NCBI GenBank assembly: GCA_041498815.1
Contig: JBGQJC010000009.1
Span: 1 to 63,124 of the forward strand
DNA length: 63,124 bases
DNA from: DATDPM01 sp041498815
Lineage (GTDB): Bacteria; Pseudomonadota; Alphaproteobacteria; DATDPM01
Reading direction: 5' to 3'
Below are positions 1 to 8,653 of the stretch, piece after piece (within the stretch, counting starts at the first letter, position 1; each line of letters opens with the position of its first letter). A model generated the notes under the pieces. The model made no database searches. It was not told the DNA's origin and saw only the letters and a program-made list of their open reading frames with translations. The position numbers and the translations under genes were made by a program.

Positions 1-336
1 CGCGGCGCGGGCCGTGACCGAGGCCGTGCCATCGACGTGGCCGGCGACGAAATGACCGCCAAGCTCGCCGCCCGCAACCAGCGGCCGCTCCAGATTGACC
101 GGCGTGCCCACCCGCCAAGATCCAAGCGTGGTGCGGGCCAGCGTCTCGGCCGAGGCATCGGCCGCGAACCAGTCCGGCCCCCGATCGACGACGGTGAGGC
201 ACACGCCGGAGCAGGCGATCGACGACCCGATCAAAGGTGCTGCCATGCTCCCGCCGGCCGCAATGACGAATCGGGGATCCTTGGCCGCCTCGATCGCACG
301 CACCGTGCCGAGGCCGGTGATGATGCCGGTAAACAT
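1..336 (-). CDS. ribE: Riboflavin synthase alpha subunit, 3' part missing
   Basis: Riboflavin synthase makes riboflavin and a pyrimidinedione from two molecules of 6,7-dimethyl-8-ribityllumazine. The start reads MFTGIITGLGTVRAIE, the usual N-terminus of the family, and CSGVCLTVVD is the conserved first-barrel motif. Only 112 residues are inside the window; the full protein is about 200, so the second barrel lies beyond position 1. It follows ribD on the same strand with a 9-base gap, which fits a ribD-ribE operon. Identification is firm; the end is cut by the window edge. Confidence 0.93.
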   Translation of the reverse strand, partial: MFTGIITGLGTVRAIEAAKDPRFVIAAGGSMAAPLIGSSIACSGVCLTVVDRGPDWFAADASAETLARTTLGSWRVGTPVNLERPLVAGGELGGHFVAGHVDGTASVTARAA

Positions 337-345
337 ATAAAGAGA

Positions 346-1473
346 TTAGGGCTTGCGCGTGTAGGTTTCCAGAAGGTCGCCGCCCGCGTCCATGACCCCG
401 GTGCGGATAAAGCTGGGGGTGTCGAAGAGAAGATCGACGCCGAGCGGCGCCACGGCGGGGATGCCATCGCCGCCGATCAGCCGCGGCGCCCGGAACCAGG
501 CTATGCGATCGACCATATCGGAGCGCAAAAGGGAAGCCACCACCCGGCTGCCGCCTTCGACCAGAACCCGGGTGACGCCGCGATCCCCCAATTGGGCCAA
601 GGCTTGGCCCATATCGATATTGCCGTCCTGGCCCTCCTCCACCTCGATGACCTCAAGGCCGCAGGCGGCATAGGCATCCCGGCGGTGTCCGTCGCCCCCC
701 GGCAACGTCACGAGCCAGGTCGGAATGCTGCCTGCGGTTATCACGAGCTGGCTGGTCAAGGGCAAGTGCATGCGTCCATCGACCACCACCCGGATCGGCG
801 AGCGCGCGGCCAGTCCCGGCAATCGGCAGGTCAAGGCCGGATCGTCGGCGACCACGGTTCCGACGCCGATCATGACCGCGTCGTGGTTGGCCCTAAGCCC
901 ATGGGACAGATTGCGCGCGGTCTGCCCGGTGATCCATTGGCTGTCGCCGCGATGGGTCGCGATCCGCCCGTCCATGGTGCTCGCCAGCTTCAGGGTGACG
1001 AGCGGCCGGCCCAAGGTGGTGCGCAGGATGAAACCGGCGTTGAGCTCACGCGCCTCGGCGGCCAAGACTCCGGTCGTGACCTCGATTCCCGCTTCGCGCA
1101 TGCGGGCGATACCGCGCCCCGAAACGCGGGGATCGGGATCCTCGAGCGCCACCACGGCCCGGGCAATGCCGGCCGCGATAAGCGCATCGGCGCAAGGCGG
1201 GGTTTCACCGTGATGGGCGCAGGGTTCGAGAGTCACATAGGCGGTCGATCCTTTGGCGAGATTGCCGGCGCGCTTGAGCGCCTCGGCCTCGGCGTGGGGA
1301 CGGCCGGACGGCTGGGTCCAGCCGCGGGCAATCACACGGCCGGCGCGCCCATCGGGCTGCACCAAGATGCAGCCGACCGAAGGATTGGGATGGACGGTCC
1401 CGAGGCCGCGGGCCGCCAAAGACAGCGCCGCCGCCATCGGCCTGGTATCGGCGTGGTCAGTCCCGATCGGCAC
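346..1473 (-). CDS. ribD: Bifunctional riboflavin deaminase/reductase RibD
   Basis: This cytoplasmic enzyme does the second and third steps of riboflavin synthesis: it deaminates the pyrimidine formed from GTP and then reduces its ribosyl side chain. The N-terminal half is a cytidine-deaminase fold with the zinc site HAEAEAL and PCAHHGETPPC. The C-terminal half is the reductase (LKLASTMDGRIA, then VLVEGGSRV). At 375 residues it has normal length. The ATG at 1473 overlaps the 3' end of nrdR by 17 bases; a second in-frame ATG twelve codons later would remove the overlap and cannot be excluded. It is followed closely by ribE. Confidence 0.95.
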   Translation of the reverse strand: MPIGTDHADTRPMAAALSLAARGLGTVHPNPSVGCILVQPDGRAGRVIARGWTQPSGRPHAEAEALKRAGNLAKGSTAYVTLEPCAHHGETPPCADALIAAGIARAVVALEDPDPRVSGRGIARMREAGIEVTTGVLAAEARELNAGFILRTTLGRPLVTLKLASTMDGRIATHRGDSQWITGQTARNLSHGLRANHDAVMIGVGTVVADDPALTCRLPGLAARSPIRVVVDGRMHLPLTSQLVITAGSIPTWLVTLPGGDGHRRDAYAACGLEVIEVEEGQDGNIDMGQALAQLGDRGVTRVLVEGGSRVVASLLRSDMVDRIAWFRAPRLIGGDGIPAVAPLGVDLLFDTPSFIRTGVMDAGGDLLETYTRKP

Positions 1474-1915
1474 TCAGCTGGCCCACGAAATCCTCGAAGT
1501 CCTTGGCCTCGCGGAAATTGCGGTAGACCGAGGCGAAGCGCACATAGGCGACCTGGTCGAGCTGGGCCAGCGCATCCATGACCATTTCGCCGATTTGTTC
1601 GGACGGGATTTCGCTTTCGCCCGAACTTTCGATGCGTCGCTGGATGCCGTTGACGAGGCGATCGATCTTTTCGGCGTCCACCGGGCGCTTGCGGACCGCG
1701 AGATTGATGGAGCGAATGAGCTTTTCGCGGTCGAAGGGCACGCGCCGCCCGTTGCGCTTGATCACGGTGAGTTCACGCAGTTGCACGCGTTCGAAGGTGG
1801 TGAAGCGTGAGCCGCAGGCTGGGCACAGGCGCCGCCTGCGGATCGAGGCGCTATCCTCCGTCGGCCGCGAATCCTTGACCTGTGTGTCGTCGTGCCCGCA
1901 AAACGGACAACGCAT
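1457..1915 (-). CDS. nrdR: Transcriptional repressor NrdR
   Basis: NrdR is a zinc-ribbon, ATP-cone regulator that represses ribonucleotide reductase genes when dATP is high. The start MRCPFCGHDDTQVKDSRP carries the first CxxC, and CPACGSRFTTFE the second; the ATP-cone follows (VIKRNGRRVPFDREKL). The 152 residues are the standard family length. In many alphaproteobacteria it sits between glyA and ribD exactly as here, so it is probably co-transcribed with both. No NrdR box was looked for outside this region. Confidence 0.95.
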   Translation of the reverse strand: MRCPFCGHDDTQVKDSRPTEDSASIRRRRLCPACGSRFTTFERVQLRELTVIKRNGRRVPFDREKLIRSINLAVRKRPVDAEKIDRLVNGIQRRIESSGESEIPSEQIGEMVMDALAQLDQVAYVRFASVYRNFREAKDFEDFVGQLSADRD

Positions 1916-1939
1916 GGTTCCCCCCCAATCGCTGCCGCC

Positions 1940-3253
1940 CTAAACGATGTCCGGATATATCGGAAAGCGCCGGCATAATGTCCCTACCTTCTGACGCACC
2001 GCGGCTTCGGCCGCGGCGTTGTCCTCTGGGTTGTCGTGCAGCCCGTCGAGCACGTCGCCGATCAGATTGCCGACCGTCTTCCATTCCTCGACCCCGAAGC
2101 CGCGCGTGGTCGAGGCCGGGGTGCCAAGACGAACGCCCGACGTGATCGTGGGCTTCTCCGGATCGAAGGGCACGCCGTTCTTGTTGCAGGTGATGTGCGC
2201 CCGCTCGAGGCTCGCTTCCGCCGCCTTGCCGGTCAGGTTCTTGGGCCGCAGATCGACCAGCATCAAATGCGTGTCGGTGCCGCCCGAAACGACCGCGAGC
2301 CCCCGGTCCACCACGGTCTTGGCGAGCATGCGTGCGCCGTCCACGACGGCTTGAGCGTAGGTCTTGAATCCCGGCTGAAGGGCCTCGCCGAAGGCGACCG
2401 CCTTGCCGGCGATGACATGCATGAGCGGCCCGCCTTGAAGGCCCGGGAAGGTCGCGGAATTGATCTTCTTGCCGATCTCTTCGTCGTTCGAGAGCACCAT
2501 TCCGCCGCGCGGGCCGCGTAAAGTTTTATGCGTGGTCGTCGTCACGACATGGGCGTGGGGCAAGGGGCTGGGATGAACGCCCGCGGCGACGAGCCCGGCG
2601 AAATGCGCCATGTCGACCATCAGATAGGCGCCGATGGAATCCGCGATCGCGCGGAAGCGGGCGAAATCGATGATACGCGGATAGGCCGAGCCGCCGGCGA
2701 TGATGAGCTTCGGCCGGTTCTCGTGGGCGAGCTTTTCGACCTCGTCGAAGTCGATGCGCTGGTCGTCGCGCCGGACCCCGTATTGCACCGCCTTGAACCA
2801 TTTGCCCGAGAGATTGGGCGCGGCGCCGTGGGTCAAATGCCCGCCGCAGGCGAGCGACATGCCCATGATGACATCGCCCGGCTGCAACAGCGCCAGCATC
2901 ACCGACTGATTGGCCTGCGAGCCGGAATGGGATTGGACGTTGACGAAGGCGCAGTTGAACAGCTTCTTCGCGCGCTCGATGGCCAGCGTCTCCACGACGT
3001 CGACGAATTCGCAGCCCCCGTAATAGCGCCGGCCCGGATAGCCTTCGGCGTATTTATTGGTGAGCATCGTGCCCATGGCGTCGATTACCGCCTGGGAAAC
3101 CATGTTCTCCGAGGCGATGAGCTCGATCTGCTCCTGCTGGCGGCGCAATTCGTCGCGGCACGCCTTGTAGACCGCGGTGTCGGTTTCGGCCAGGCGGGCG
3201 CTAAAGAACCGTTCCAGATTTCCCGATTCGGCGGTTGCGGTTACGAGTGACAT
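1940..3253 (-). CDS. glyA: Serine hydroxymethyltransferase
   Basis: This PLP enzyme converts serine and tetrahydrofolate to glycine and 5,10-methylene-tetrahydrofolate, the main one-carbon source. The PLP lysine is in VVTTTTHKTLRGPRGG, and substrate-binding motifs NKYAEGYPGRRYYGG and SGVRLGTPASTTRG are intact. Length, 437 residues, is typical. It is followed by nrdR with a 24-base gap and preceded by rpiB on the same strand, an arrangement common in alphaproteobacteria. Confidence 0.97.
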   Translation of the reverse strand: MSLVTATAESGNLERFFSARLAETDTAVYKACRDELRRQQEQIELIASENMVSQAVIDAMGTMLTNKYAEGYPGRRYYGGCEFVDVVETLAIERAKKLFNCAFVNVQSHSGSQANQSVMLALLQPGDVIMGMSLACGGHLTHGAAPNLSGKWFKAVQYGVRRDDQRIDFDEVEKLAHENRPKLIIAGGSAYPRIIDFARFRAIADSIGAYLMVDMAHFAGLVAAGVHPSPLPHAHVVTTTTHKTLRGPRGGMVLSNDEEIGKKINSATFPGLQGGPLMHVIAGKAVAFGEALQPGFKTYAQAVVDGARMLAKTVVDRGLAVVSGGTDTHLMLVDLRPKNLTGKAAEASLERAHITCNKNGVPFDPEKPTITSGVRLGTPASTTRGFGVEEWKTVGNLIGDVLDGLHDNPEDNAAAEAAVRQKVGTLCRRFPIYPDIV

Positions 3254-3307
3254 GTTCGTTCGTCCTCCCAGTATCTTTTCTATCTTTTCTTGGCCCGGCC
3301 GGTTCCA

Positions 3308-3742
3308 TTAGCCGAGCTTGTCTACCCGGCGCGCATGGCGGCCCCCTTCAAACGCCGTGTTCATAAACACCTTCAGGCAATCCTTCGCCACATCGAGCCC
3401 GGTTGTCCGGGCGCCCAAGACCAGCACATTGGCGTCGTTGTGCTGCCGCGCGACGCGCGCCGTGACCGCATCGTGGCACAAGGCGGCGCGAACGCCCGGG
3501 TGCCGGTTGGCAGCGATACTGACGCCGATGCCGCTGCCGCAGACCAGAACGCCGCGCTTGGCCCGGCCTTCCCGGAGCGCGTCGGCAAGCTTGTTGGCAT
3601 AATCCGGGTAATCGACCGATTCGGGGCCGTGGGTCCCGAGATCGAGCACCTCGAACCCGAGTTCGCCGAGCGCGGTCTTGAGCGTGTCCTTGAGCGACAC
3701 CCCCGCGTGATCGGCGGCGATCGCGATCGTCTCCCTTGCCAT
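3308..3742 (-). CDS. rpiB: Ribose-5-phosphate isomerase B
   Basis: RpiB interconverts ribose 5-phosphate and ribulose 5-phosphate in the pentose phosphate pathway. The start MARETIAIAADHAGVSLK contains the phosphate-binding ADHAG motif. The catalytic cysteine region GVLVCGSGIGVSIAANR is intact, and CHDAVTARVARQHNDANVL is conserved. The 144 residues match the family. It lies 54 bases upstream of glyA on the same strand and is probably the first gene of the rpiB-glyA-nrdR-ribD run. Confidence 0.95.
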   Translation of the reverse strand: MARETIAIAADHAGVSLKDTLKTALGELGFEVLDLGTHGPESVDYPDYANKLADALREGRAKRGVLVCGSGIGVSIAANRHPGVRAALCHDAVTARVARQHNDANVLVLGARTTGLDVAKDCLKVFMNTAFEGGRHARRVDKLG

Positions 3743-4220
3743 GGCCTTTGATTAACATCACCCCGAGCCAAACTGAAAAGTACCATATGTCGCCGGGCCG
3801 TGCCAGCGGGCCACTATCCCTCGGCGGCGGCGGGCCGCCACGAATACGCCATAAGCCTTTGATGACCTTTGGTGGAAGTCAAATATCGGGAAAGCTCTAA
3901 ACCCCTGCCCTGCCCGCGAAGACTATGGCCCATTCGGCGTTCCGTTGGCGCAGGGATAGGAAACGCGGCCGGCACCGCCCATGAATACATGGCTCTCTGC
4001 CCGCCCCCAGTATCCGTTGGCCCGGATGAAGGCTTGGCAGCGTAACGCCCGGCAGTCGAACAAAGATCAAGTCTTTGAATGGGGGTGGTCCGCCAGTTTC
4101 CGTCAAATTATGGTGAGCAATAGTTAATGTTAAGACCTGCGTTTATTTTCAATTTGACAAGATACGGACCCGGTGCAATCAAAGAAACCGGAATTTGAGC
4201 CAGAAAAAGGACCGGGCGAT
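3743..4220. promoter_or_regulatory. Divergent intergenic region, rpiB / mucR
   Basis: No convincing gene lies here; the short open frames have no ribosome site and unlikely composition. The last 130 bases before mucR are clearly AT-richer than their surroundings, with clustered TTAA and TTTA steps, and include a perfect TTGACA at 4154-4159 without an obvious -10 at the usual distance. MucR proteins bind AT-rich DNA with TA steps and often repress their own genes, so this may be the autoregulatory region. That link is inference. Confidence 0.4.
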
Positions 4221-4679
4221 ATGGATGCGCAGAACGGGGAACAGAACCGCCGCAGCGAGCTTCTGACGATGACCGCCGAGGTGGTCTCGGCCTACGCCAG
4301 CAATAATCTGCTGGGCGCCACCCAGCTCTCCGAGGTGATCAGCACGGTGTTCACGACTTTTGCGGCGCTGGAGCGTTCGGGCGGCGGTGACAAGGCCGAG
4401 GCCCTGAAGCCGGCCGTGCCGGTGCGCAAATCGGTGACGCCGGATTACATCATCTGCCTCGAGGACGGAAAGAAGCTCAAGATGCTGAAAAGGCATCTAC
4501 GCTCGACTTACAACCTGACCCCCGACGAATACCGGGCCAAGTGGGGCCTGCCGCCCGATTATCCGATGGTGGCACCCAATTACGCCGAGCAGCGCTCCGC
4601 GTTCGCAAAGAGGATCGGGTTGGGGCGCAAGACCGGGCAGAAGGTGCTGCGCCGCGCCCGCAAGCAGAAGCCCGCATAA
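4221..4679 (+). CDS. MucR/Ros family transcriptional regulator
   Basis: MucR/Ros proteins are zinc-finger, H-NS-like regulators of exopolysaccharide, motility and cell-cycle genes in alphaproteobacteria. The family core is intact: DYIICLEDGKKLKMLKRHL, then NLTPDEYRAKWGLPPDYPMV and APNYAEQRSAFAKRIGLG, with the basic C-terminal tail RKTGQKVLRRARKQK. I chose the ATG at 4221 because AAGGA lies just upstream at about 4206-4210. The frame also opens at a GTG at 4173, giving 16 extra residues, but that start has no ribosome site. As in many MucR proteins the first cysteine of a classic CxxC finger is absent, so the zinc site is degenerate. Confidence 0.92.
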   Translation: MDAQNGEQNRRSELLTMTAEVVSAYASNNLLGATQLSEVISTVFTTFAALERSGGGDKAEALKPAVPVRKSVTPDYIICLEDGKKLKMLKRHLRSTYNLTPDEYRAKWGLPPDYPMVAPNYAEQRSAFAKRIGLGRKTGQKVLRRARKQKPA

Positions 4680-4734
4680 ACCGGCCGGGAATCCGGGTCT
4701 TTTCCGGCCCGTTGGCTCGTCCGCCGGCGGCGCG

Positions 4735-4929
4735 CTATTTTTCGTCCGCGCGCTTTGCCAGCACGTACTCGAGCTTGCGCAATGCCGCGCGTTTCAAGGT
4801 TTCTTCGGTCGCGGTCGCGGAACCGACGATCGAGACCTCGATCAAGGTCTCCGGGTCGATCGCCGTGACCTTGACCGCGTTGCCCAGGGCCTGGAATTCG
4901 AGGATCACCTCGCGGCCGCCGCCCGCCAT
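4735..4929 (-). CDS. DUF6898 family small protein
   Basis: A 64-residue protein that matches the short alphaproteobacterial family I recognise as DUF6898 (ALGNAVKVTAIDPETLIEVS). Function is unknown. I placed the start at the ATG at 4929 because the family is about 60 residues long and begins just before REVILEFQALG; the frame stays open upstream to 5151, but that part would overlap the divergent secreted-protein gene and has unlikely composition. It ends convergent to mucR. Confidence 0.72.
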   Translation of the reverse strand: MAGGGREVILEFQALGNAVKVTAIDPETLIEVSIVGSATATEETLKRAALRKLEYVLAKRADEK

Positions 4930-5062
4930 CGCCAACACCCGCCCGATTTTCTCCGGCCACGGATTATAGCGCCGTTTTGGCGGCCGACCCTTGCGGGATC
5001 CGCACCGCGATGCGAGTGTCTTTTTAGTGGACCACCCCTCCGCATTGCCGGTTGGCGGATTC

Positions 5063-5611
5063 ATGAAATTCAAAACCCGCGCTTTCATCGTCTTCGCGGC
5101 CGCCCTTTTTGCGGCGGCGACGGCGGCCGCGCAATCGCCGCGCATCCTCACTTTTCAGAATATGACCTGCGGCCAGATCACGCTTTCCGTCGAGCCCAAC
5201 GATTCCTGCGCCGCGCTAGCGACCGGCTGCCGGTTCACTTTGGACTACGGCATGACCCGCGACATGAGCTTGGGGCCGGCGGAATATACGCCGTATTTCG
5301 AGGCCAAGGTCGACGGCCGGTGTAGGCAAGCGCCGCCCGCCGTCATATCGGGGCGCTGTTCCTTCGACGCCGACCGCCTGTTTCCCCAAAGCCCCATCCA
5401 GATGACGGAAGGGCCGTCGGAAGATATGGCGTTCGAATTCTATGATTCCGCCGGCATCTACGATCCCTTTGAAACGGTTTACGGCGGCGATCAGGTTGTG
5501 CCCCAGCAATTCCCGCCGGTGATGATCACCGTCGAAACCAGCGACTGCCAATTGAGCGGCGACGGGTCGAGCCGCGTCTGCACCGTGGACTGCCGCCGCC
5601 GCCCGTACTGA
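5063..5611 (+). CDS. Secreted cysteine-containing hypothetical protein
   Basis: I do not recognise a family. The 182-residue product starts with a clear signal peptide (basic MKFKTR, hydrophobic FIVFAAALFAAATAAA, likely cut after AAA or AQS). The mature part has eight or so cysteines, including NMTCGQITL, CAALATGC and a terminal CTVDCRRRPY, which suggests disulphides in the periplasm or outside the cell. An in-frame ATG upstream at 4991 would bury the signal peptide, so the ATG at 5063 is preferred. No neighbour gives a functional clue. Confidence 0.6.
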   Translation: MKFKTRAFIVFAAALFAAATAAAQSPRILTFQNMTCGQITLSVEPNDSCAALATGCRFTLDYGMTRDMSLGPAEYTPYFEAKVDGRCRQAPPAVISGRCSFDADRLFPQSPIQMTEGPSEDMAFEFYDSAGIYDPFETVYGGDQVVPQQFPPVMITVETSDCQLSGDGSSRVCTVDCRRRPY

Positions 5612-5695
5612 AACCGGCCCGGGCCCCCGGGTTGCTGGCGCTCTTGCCGACCGGTCCTGACCGGATGGCTATAATTTGCGCCGCTTTCGTTACCG

Positions 5696-5718
5696 ATTTG
5701 CCGCCTAATTCGGCAAAT
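5696..5718. repeat. Perfect inverted repeat, terminator or operator
   Basis: ATTTGCCG at 5696-5703 and CGGCAAAT at 5711-5718 form a perfect 8-bp stem with a 7-base loop. It is followed by TTATAACTTTTT, so it could end transcription of the secreted-protein gene. It also lies between that gene and the sensor kinase, near a TATAAT at 5670-5675, so an operator is possible. Confidence 0.45.
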
Positions 5719-5883
5719 TTATAACTTTTTCCCTATTCAGTCGGGACCCCGATTATCCGATATTGAGAACCGGCCGGCGCCTCCGCCCGTTCAACTTTTG
5801 CGGGTTTTGTCGTCATCGGCTTTTGCCGCCGGCATTCGGCCGGGGGCCGAATTGGCCGAAACCTTTTCGGAGTGAGTTACCGC

Positions 5884-7329
5884 ATGCCCTTTACCGCCGT
5901 GCTTGCCATCGCCCTGGTCCTCGAGGCCGCCGCCGCGGTTTATGCGGTGCGGCTTTTGCTGCAGCGCGGATCGCGTGCAACGGCATTGATGTTCGCGGCC
6001 GCCGTTTCGGTCCTGGGCGCGCTGCAGCTGGGCGGACTTTACGATCTGGCCGCAAACGGCGGCGAGTTTTCGGCGGAGGCGGCGGCCAATGCCATCGTCC
6101 TTGCGGTTGCCTTCCTTCTTGCGGTCGGCATCGCCGTGCTCCGGGTGATGATCGTGCAATCGGCGCAAACGCGCGATCATGCCATCGCCGCGCTCGACCA
6201 ATTCCGCACCATGGCGGACGGGGCACCCAATATCCTGTGGATGTCGGACGACACGGGAAAGAGCGCTTTTTTCAATCAAAAGTGGCTTGACTTCACCGGC
6301 CGCAGCCGCGGGCAGGTCAGCGGGCAAAACTGGGTCCAAAGCCTTCATCCCGAAGACCGGGAACGGTCGGTGGACACCTATTTCACGGCCCTTGCGGCGC
6401 GCCAGCCGTTCCAGATGGAATATCGGCTGCGCCGGTTCGACGGCGAGTTCCGCTGGATCCTGGATACCGGCGTGCCGCACTTCGCGCCCGACGGACGGTT
6501 TCTCGGATTCATCGGATCGGGATTCGACATCACCGAGCGCAAGCGCATGGAGCAACACCTCAAGTCCGCGAAGGAGGAGGCGGAATCGGCGACTCGCACA
6601 AAATCGGCCTTCCTCGCCAACATGAGCCATGAATTGCGCACGCCCTTGAACGCGATCATCGGATTTTCCGAAATCATCAAGGACGAGATTTTCGGCTCGG
6701 TCGGCTCGAGCAAATACCGGGATTACGCCGAGGATATTCACGGCAGCGCCGTACTGCTGCTCGATCTCATCAACGACGTCCTGGATTTCTCTAAGGCAGA
6801 GGCGGGAAAGTTGCGCCCCCATGACGAAGATATCGACGTTCCCGACGCGATCGAAGCGACACTGCGCCTGATGCGCGACGATTCCCGCGCGGGCGCATTG
6901 ACTTTCGGCACCGATGTGCCCAAGGGCTTGGCGTGGCTGCGCGCCGATTCGCGGATGCTGAAACAGATCCTGCTCAATCTTTTGTCGAACGCCGTGAAAT
7001 TCACGCCTGCCGGCGGCACCATTCTCGTGAGCGCTTTCGTGGATCGCGATCGAACCTTCGTTTTGTCGGTGTACGATACCGGTATCGGCATCGCCGCCGA
7101 CGACATTCCGGTGGTCATGTCCGCCTTCGGCCAGGCGGAAAACGTACTCAACCGCCATCAACGGGGCACCGGCCTCGGGCTTCCGCTCGTCAAGTCGCTG
7201 GCCGAAGCCCATGGCGGTAGCTTCAAGCTCGAAAGCGAGTTGGGCAAAGGCACCGCGGCAACGGTGCGTTTTCCGGCGGCACGCGTCGTCGAGCGGCCCG
7301 CCGCGCGCCAAGCGCGCTCGTCGTCCTAG
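5884..7329 (+). CDS. PAS-domain membrane sensor histidine kinase
   Basis: Residues 1-91 contain about three membrane segments. A PAS domain follows (about 105-219, ending in the PAC motif GFDITERKR). The dimerisation domain carries the phospho-acceptor His249 in MSHELRTPLNAI. The ATPase domain has an N box (NLLSNAVKFTPAGG), G1 DTGIGI and G2 GTGLGLPL. No receiver domain is fused and no response regulator gene is adjacent, so the partner is unknown. ATG 5884 is preferred over GTG 5872 because GGAG at 5867-5870 is correctly spaced only for the ATG. It ends in a 4-base convergent overlap with bioA. Confidence 0.93.
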   Translation: MPFTAVLAIALVLEAAAAVYAVRLLLQRGSRATALMFAAAVSVLGALQLGGLYDLAANGGEFSAEAAANAIVLAVAFLLAVGIAVLRVMIVQSAQTRDHAIAALDQFRTMADGAPNILWMSDDTGKSAFFNQKWLDFTGRSRGQVSGQNWVQSLHPEDRERSVDTYFTALAARQPFQMEYRLRRFDGEFRWILDTGVPHFAPDGRFLGFIGSGFDITERKRMEQHLKSAKEEAESATRTKSAFLANMSHELRTPLNAIIGFSEIIKDEIFGSVGSSKYRDYAEDIHGSAVLLLDLINDVLDFSKAEAGKLRPHDEDIDVPDAIEATLRLMRDDSRAGALTFGTDVPKGLAWLRADSRMLKQILLNLLSNAVKFTPAGGTILVSAFVDRDRTFVLSVYDTGIGIAADDIPVVMSAFGQAENVLNRHQRGTGLGLPLVKSLAEAHGGSFKLESELGKGTAATVRFPAARVVERPAARQARSSS

Positions 7330-8645
7330 ATTCCCGCCAGCACCTCGCGGACCCCGGCATAGCCGCGCTCGAGATCCGCGTCCTCGATGCAATAGGGCGG
7401 CATCAGATAGACGACATTCCCCAAAGGGCGCAGCAAAAGACCGCGCTCCAGAAACGCCCGCTTCAAAACCTGGCCGATCGAAGCCGTATACCCCTCCTCT
7501 TCGCCGGCGATGTCGAAAGCCGCGATCGTGCCGGTAAGCCGCCTGCGCCGTACTCGATCGTGCCTGGCCAAGCTATCGAGGAAAGCGCGGTGGCCGGCAT
7601 GGATCGCATCGGCCCGATCCCGCCATGGCCCGGTTTCGAACAGGTCGAGGGAGGCAAGCCCTGCCGCGCATCCCAAGGGATTCGCGGTAAAGGAATGGCC
7701 GTGGGCAAAAGCGCGCGCGAATCCCTCGCCGCGGAACGCATCGAAGATCGCCTCGCGGCAGAGGGTCGCGCCCATTGGCAGGAACCCGCCGGTCAGCCCC
7801 TTGGCGAGGCACATCATATCGGGCGCGATCCCGGCTTTGAGCGAGGCGAACATGGCGCCCGTGCGCCCGAAGCCCGTCATCACCTCGTCGCATATCAAGA
7901 GAACCCCCGCCGCGCGCGTGAGTTGCGCCAGACGGTGCAGGAACCCAGGGCTGCACATGCGCATGCCGCCGGCGCCCTGGACCAAGGGCTCGACGATCAT
8001 GGCCGCGGTTTGCCCGCCATAATCCTCGAAATGCCGGCCCGCCGCCGCCAGCGCCGCTGCTTCCTTTTCGTCCGCTTCGTTGTCGCCATCCCAAGTTTCG
8101 GGAAACGGCAGGAAATGCGATTCGAACATCAGATCGGCATAGGGCGCGAAGAAGCCGGATGCGGCCCCGACCGACATCGCCCCCACGGTGTCGCCGTGAT
8201 AGCCGCCGGAGAAAGCGACGAACCGGTTGCGCCGCGGTTCCCCGCGGTTGCGCCAATACTGGACCGCGATTTTCAGCGCGACCTCGACCGCGGTCGAGCC
8301 GTTGTCGGAGAAAAATACCCGGGTCAATCCATCGGGCGCGATGCGGCAAAGCCGCCCTGCCAGTTCCGCCGCTCCGCGGTGGGTGAAATCGGCGAAGATC
8401 ACGTGCTCGAGCTCGGCCGCCTGGCGGGCAATCGCCGCCGCGATCGCGGGATGGGCGTGCCCGTGGACGTTGACCCACCAGGACGAAATCAGATCGAGGA
8501 ACTCGCGCCCGTCGGCGGCGCGAAGCTTGGCGCCGCTGCCGGCCACGATTTCGACCGGCACGGGAGCACCCTCGGCCTGGGTATAGGGATGCCAGACATG
8601 CCGGGCATCGAGGGCAACGGGGTCCGGATCGCGGTTTTTGTCCAT
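7326..8645 (-). CDS. bioA: Adenosylmethionine-8-amino-7-oxononanoate aminotransferase
   Basis: BioA transfers the amino group of S-adenosylmethionine to KAPA, giving DAPA, the third-last step of biotin synthesis. It is a class III PLP aminotransferase: HVWHPYTQ at the start, SGGYHGDTVGAMSVG, ICDEVMTGFGRTG, and the PLP lysine in MCLAKGLTGGFLPMG. The 439 residues are of normal length. It is the last gene of the bioF-bioH-like-bioC-bioD-bioA operon, 8 bases after bioD. Confidence 0.96.
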   Translation of the reverse strand: MDKNRDPDPVALDARHVWHPYTQAEGAPVPVEIVAGSGAKLRAADGREFLDLISSWWVNVHGHAHPAIAAAIARQAAELEHVIFADFTHRGAAELAGRLCRIAPDGLTRVFFSDNGSTAVEVALKIAVQYWRNRGEPRRNRFVAFSGGYHGDTVGAMSVGAASGFFAPYADLMFESHFLPFPETWDGDNEADEKEAAALAAAGRHFEDYGGQTAAMIVEPLVQGAGGMRMCSPGFLHRLAQLTRAAGVLLICDEVMTGFGRTGAMFASLKAGIAPDMMCLAKGLTGGFLPMGATLCREAIFDAFRGEGFARAFAHGHSFTANPLGCAAGLASLDLFETGPWRDRADAIHAGHRAFLDSLARHDRVRRRRLTGTIAAFDIAGEEEGYTASIGQVLKRAFLERGLLLRPLGNVVYLMPPYCIEDADLERGYAGVREVLAGI

Positions 8646-8653
8646 GCCGGCGC

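Noticed and set aside
37..1581. Long plus-strand frame opposite ribE/ribD
   Set aside because: Antisense of well-identified riboflavin genes, no ribosome site and no known domain.
4173..4220. GTG start for mucR
   Set aside because: No ribosome site, while the ATG at 4221 has AAGGA upstream and gives a normal family length.
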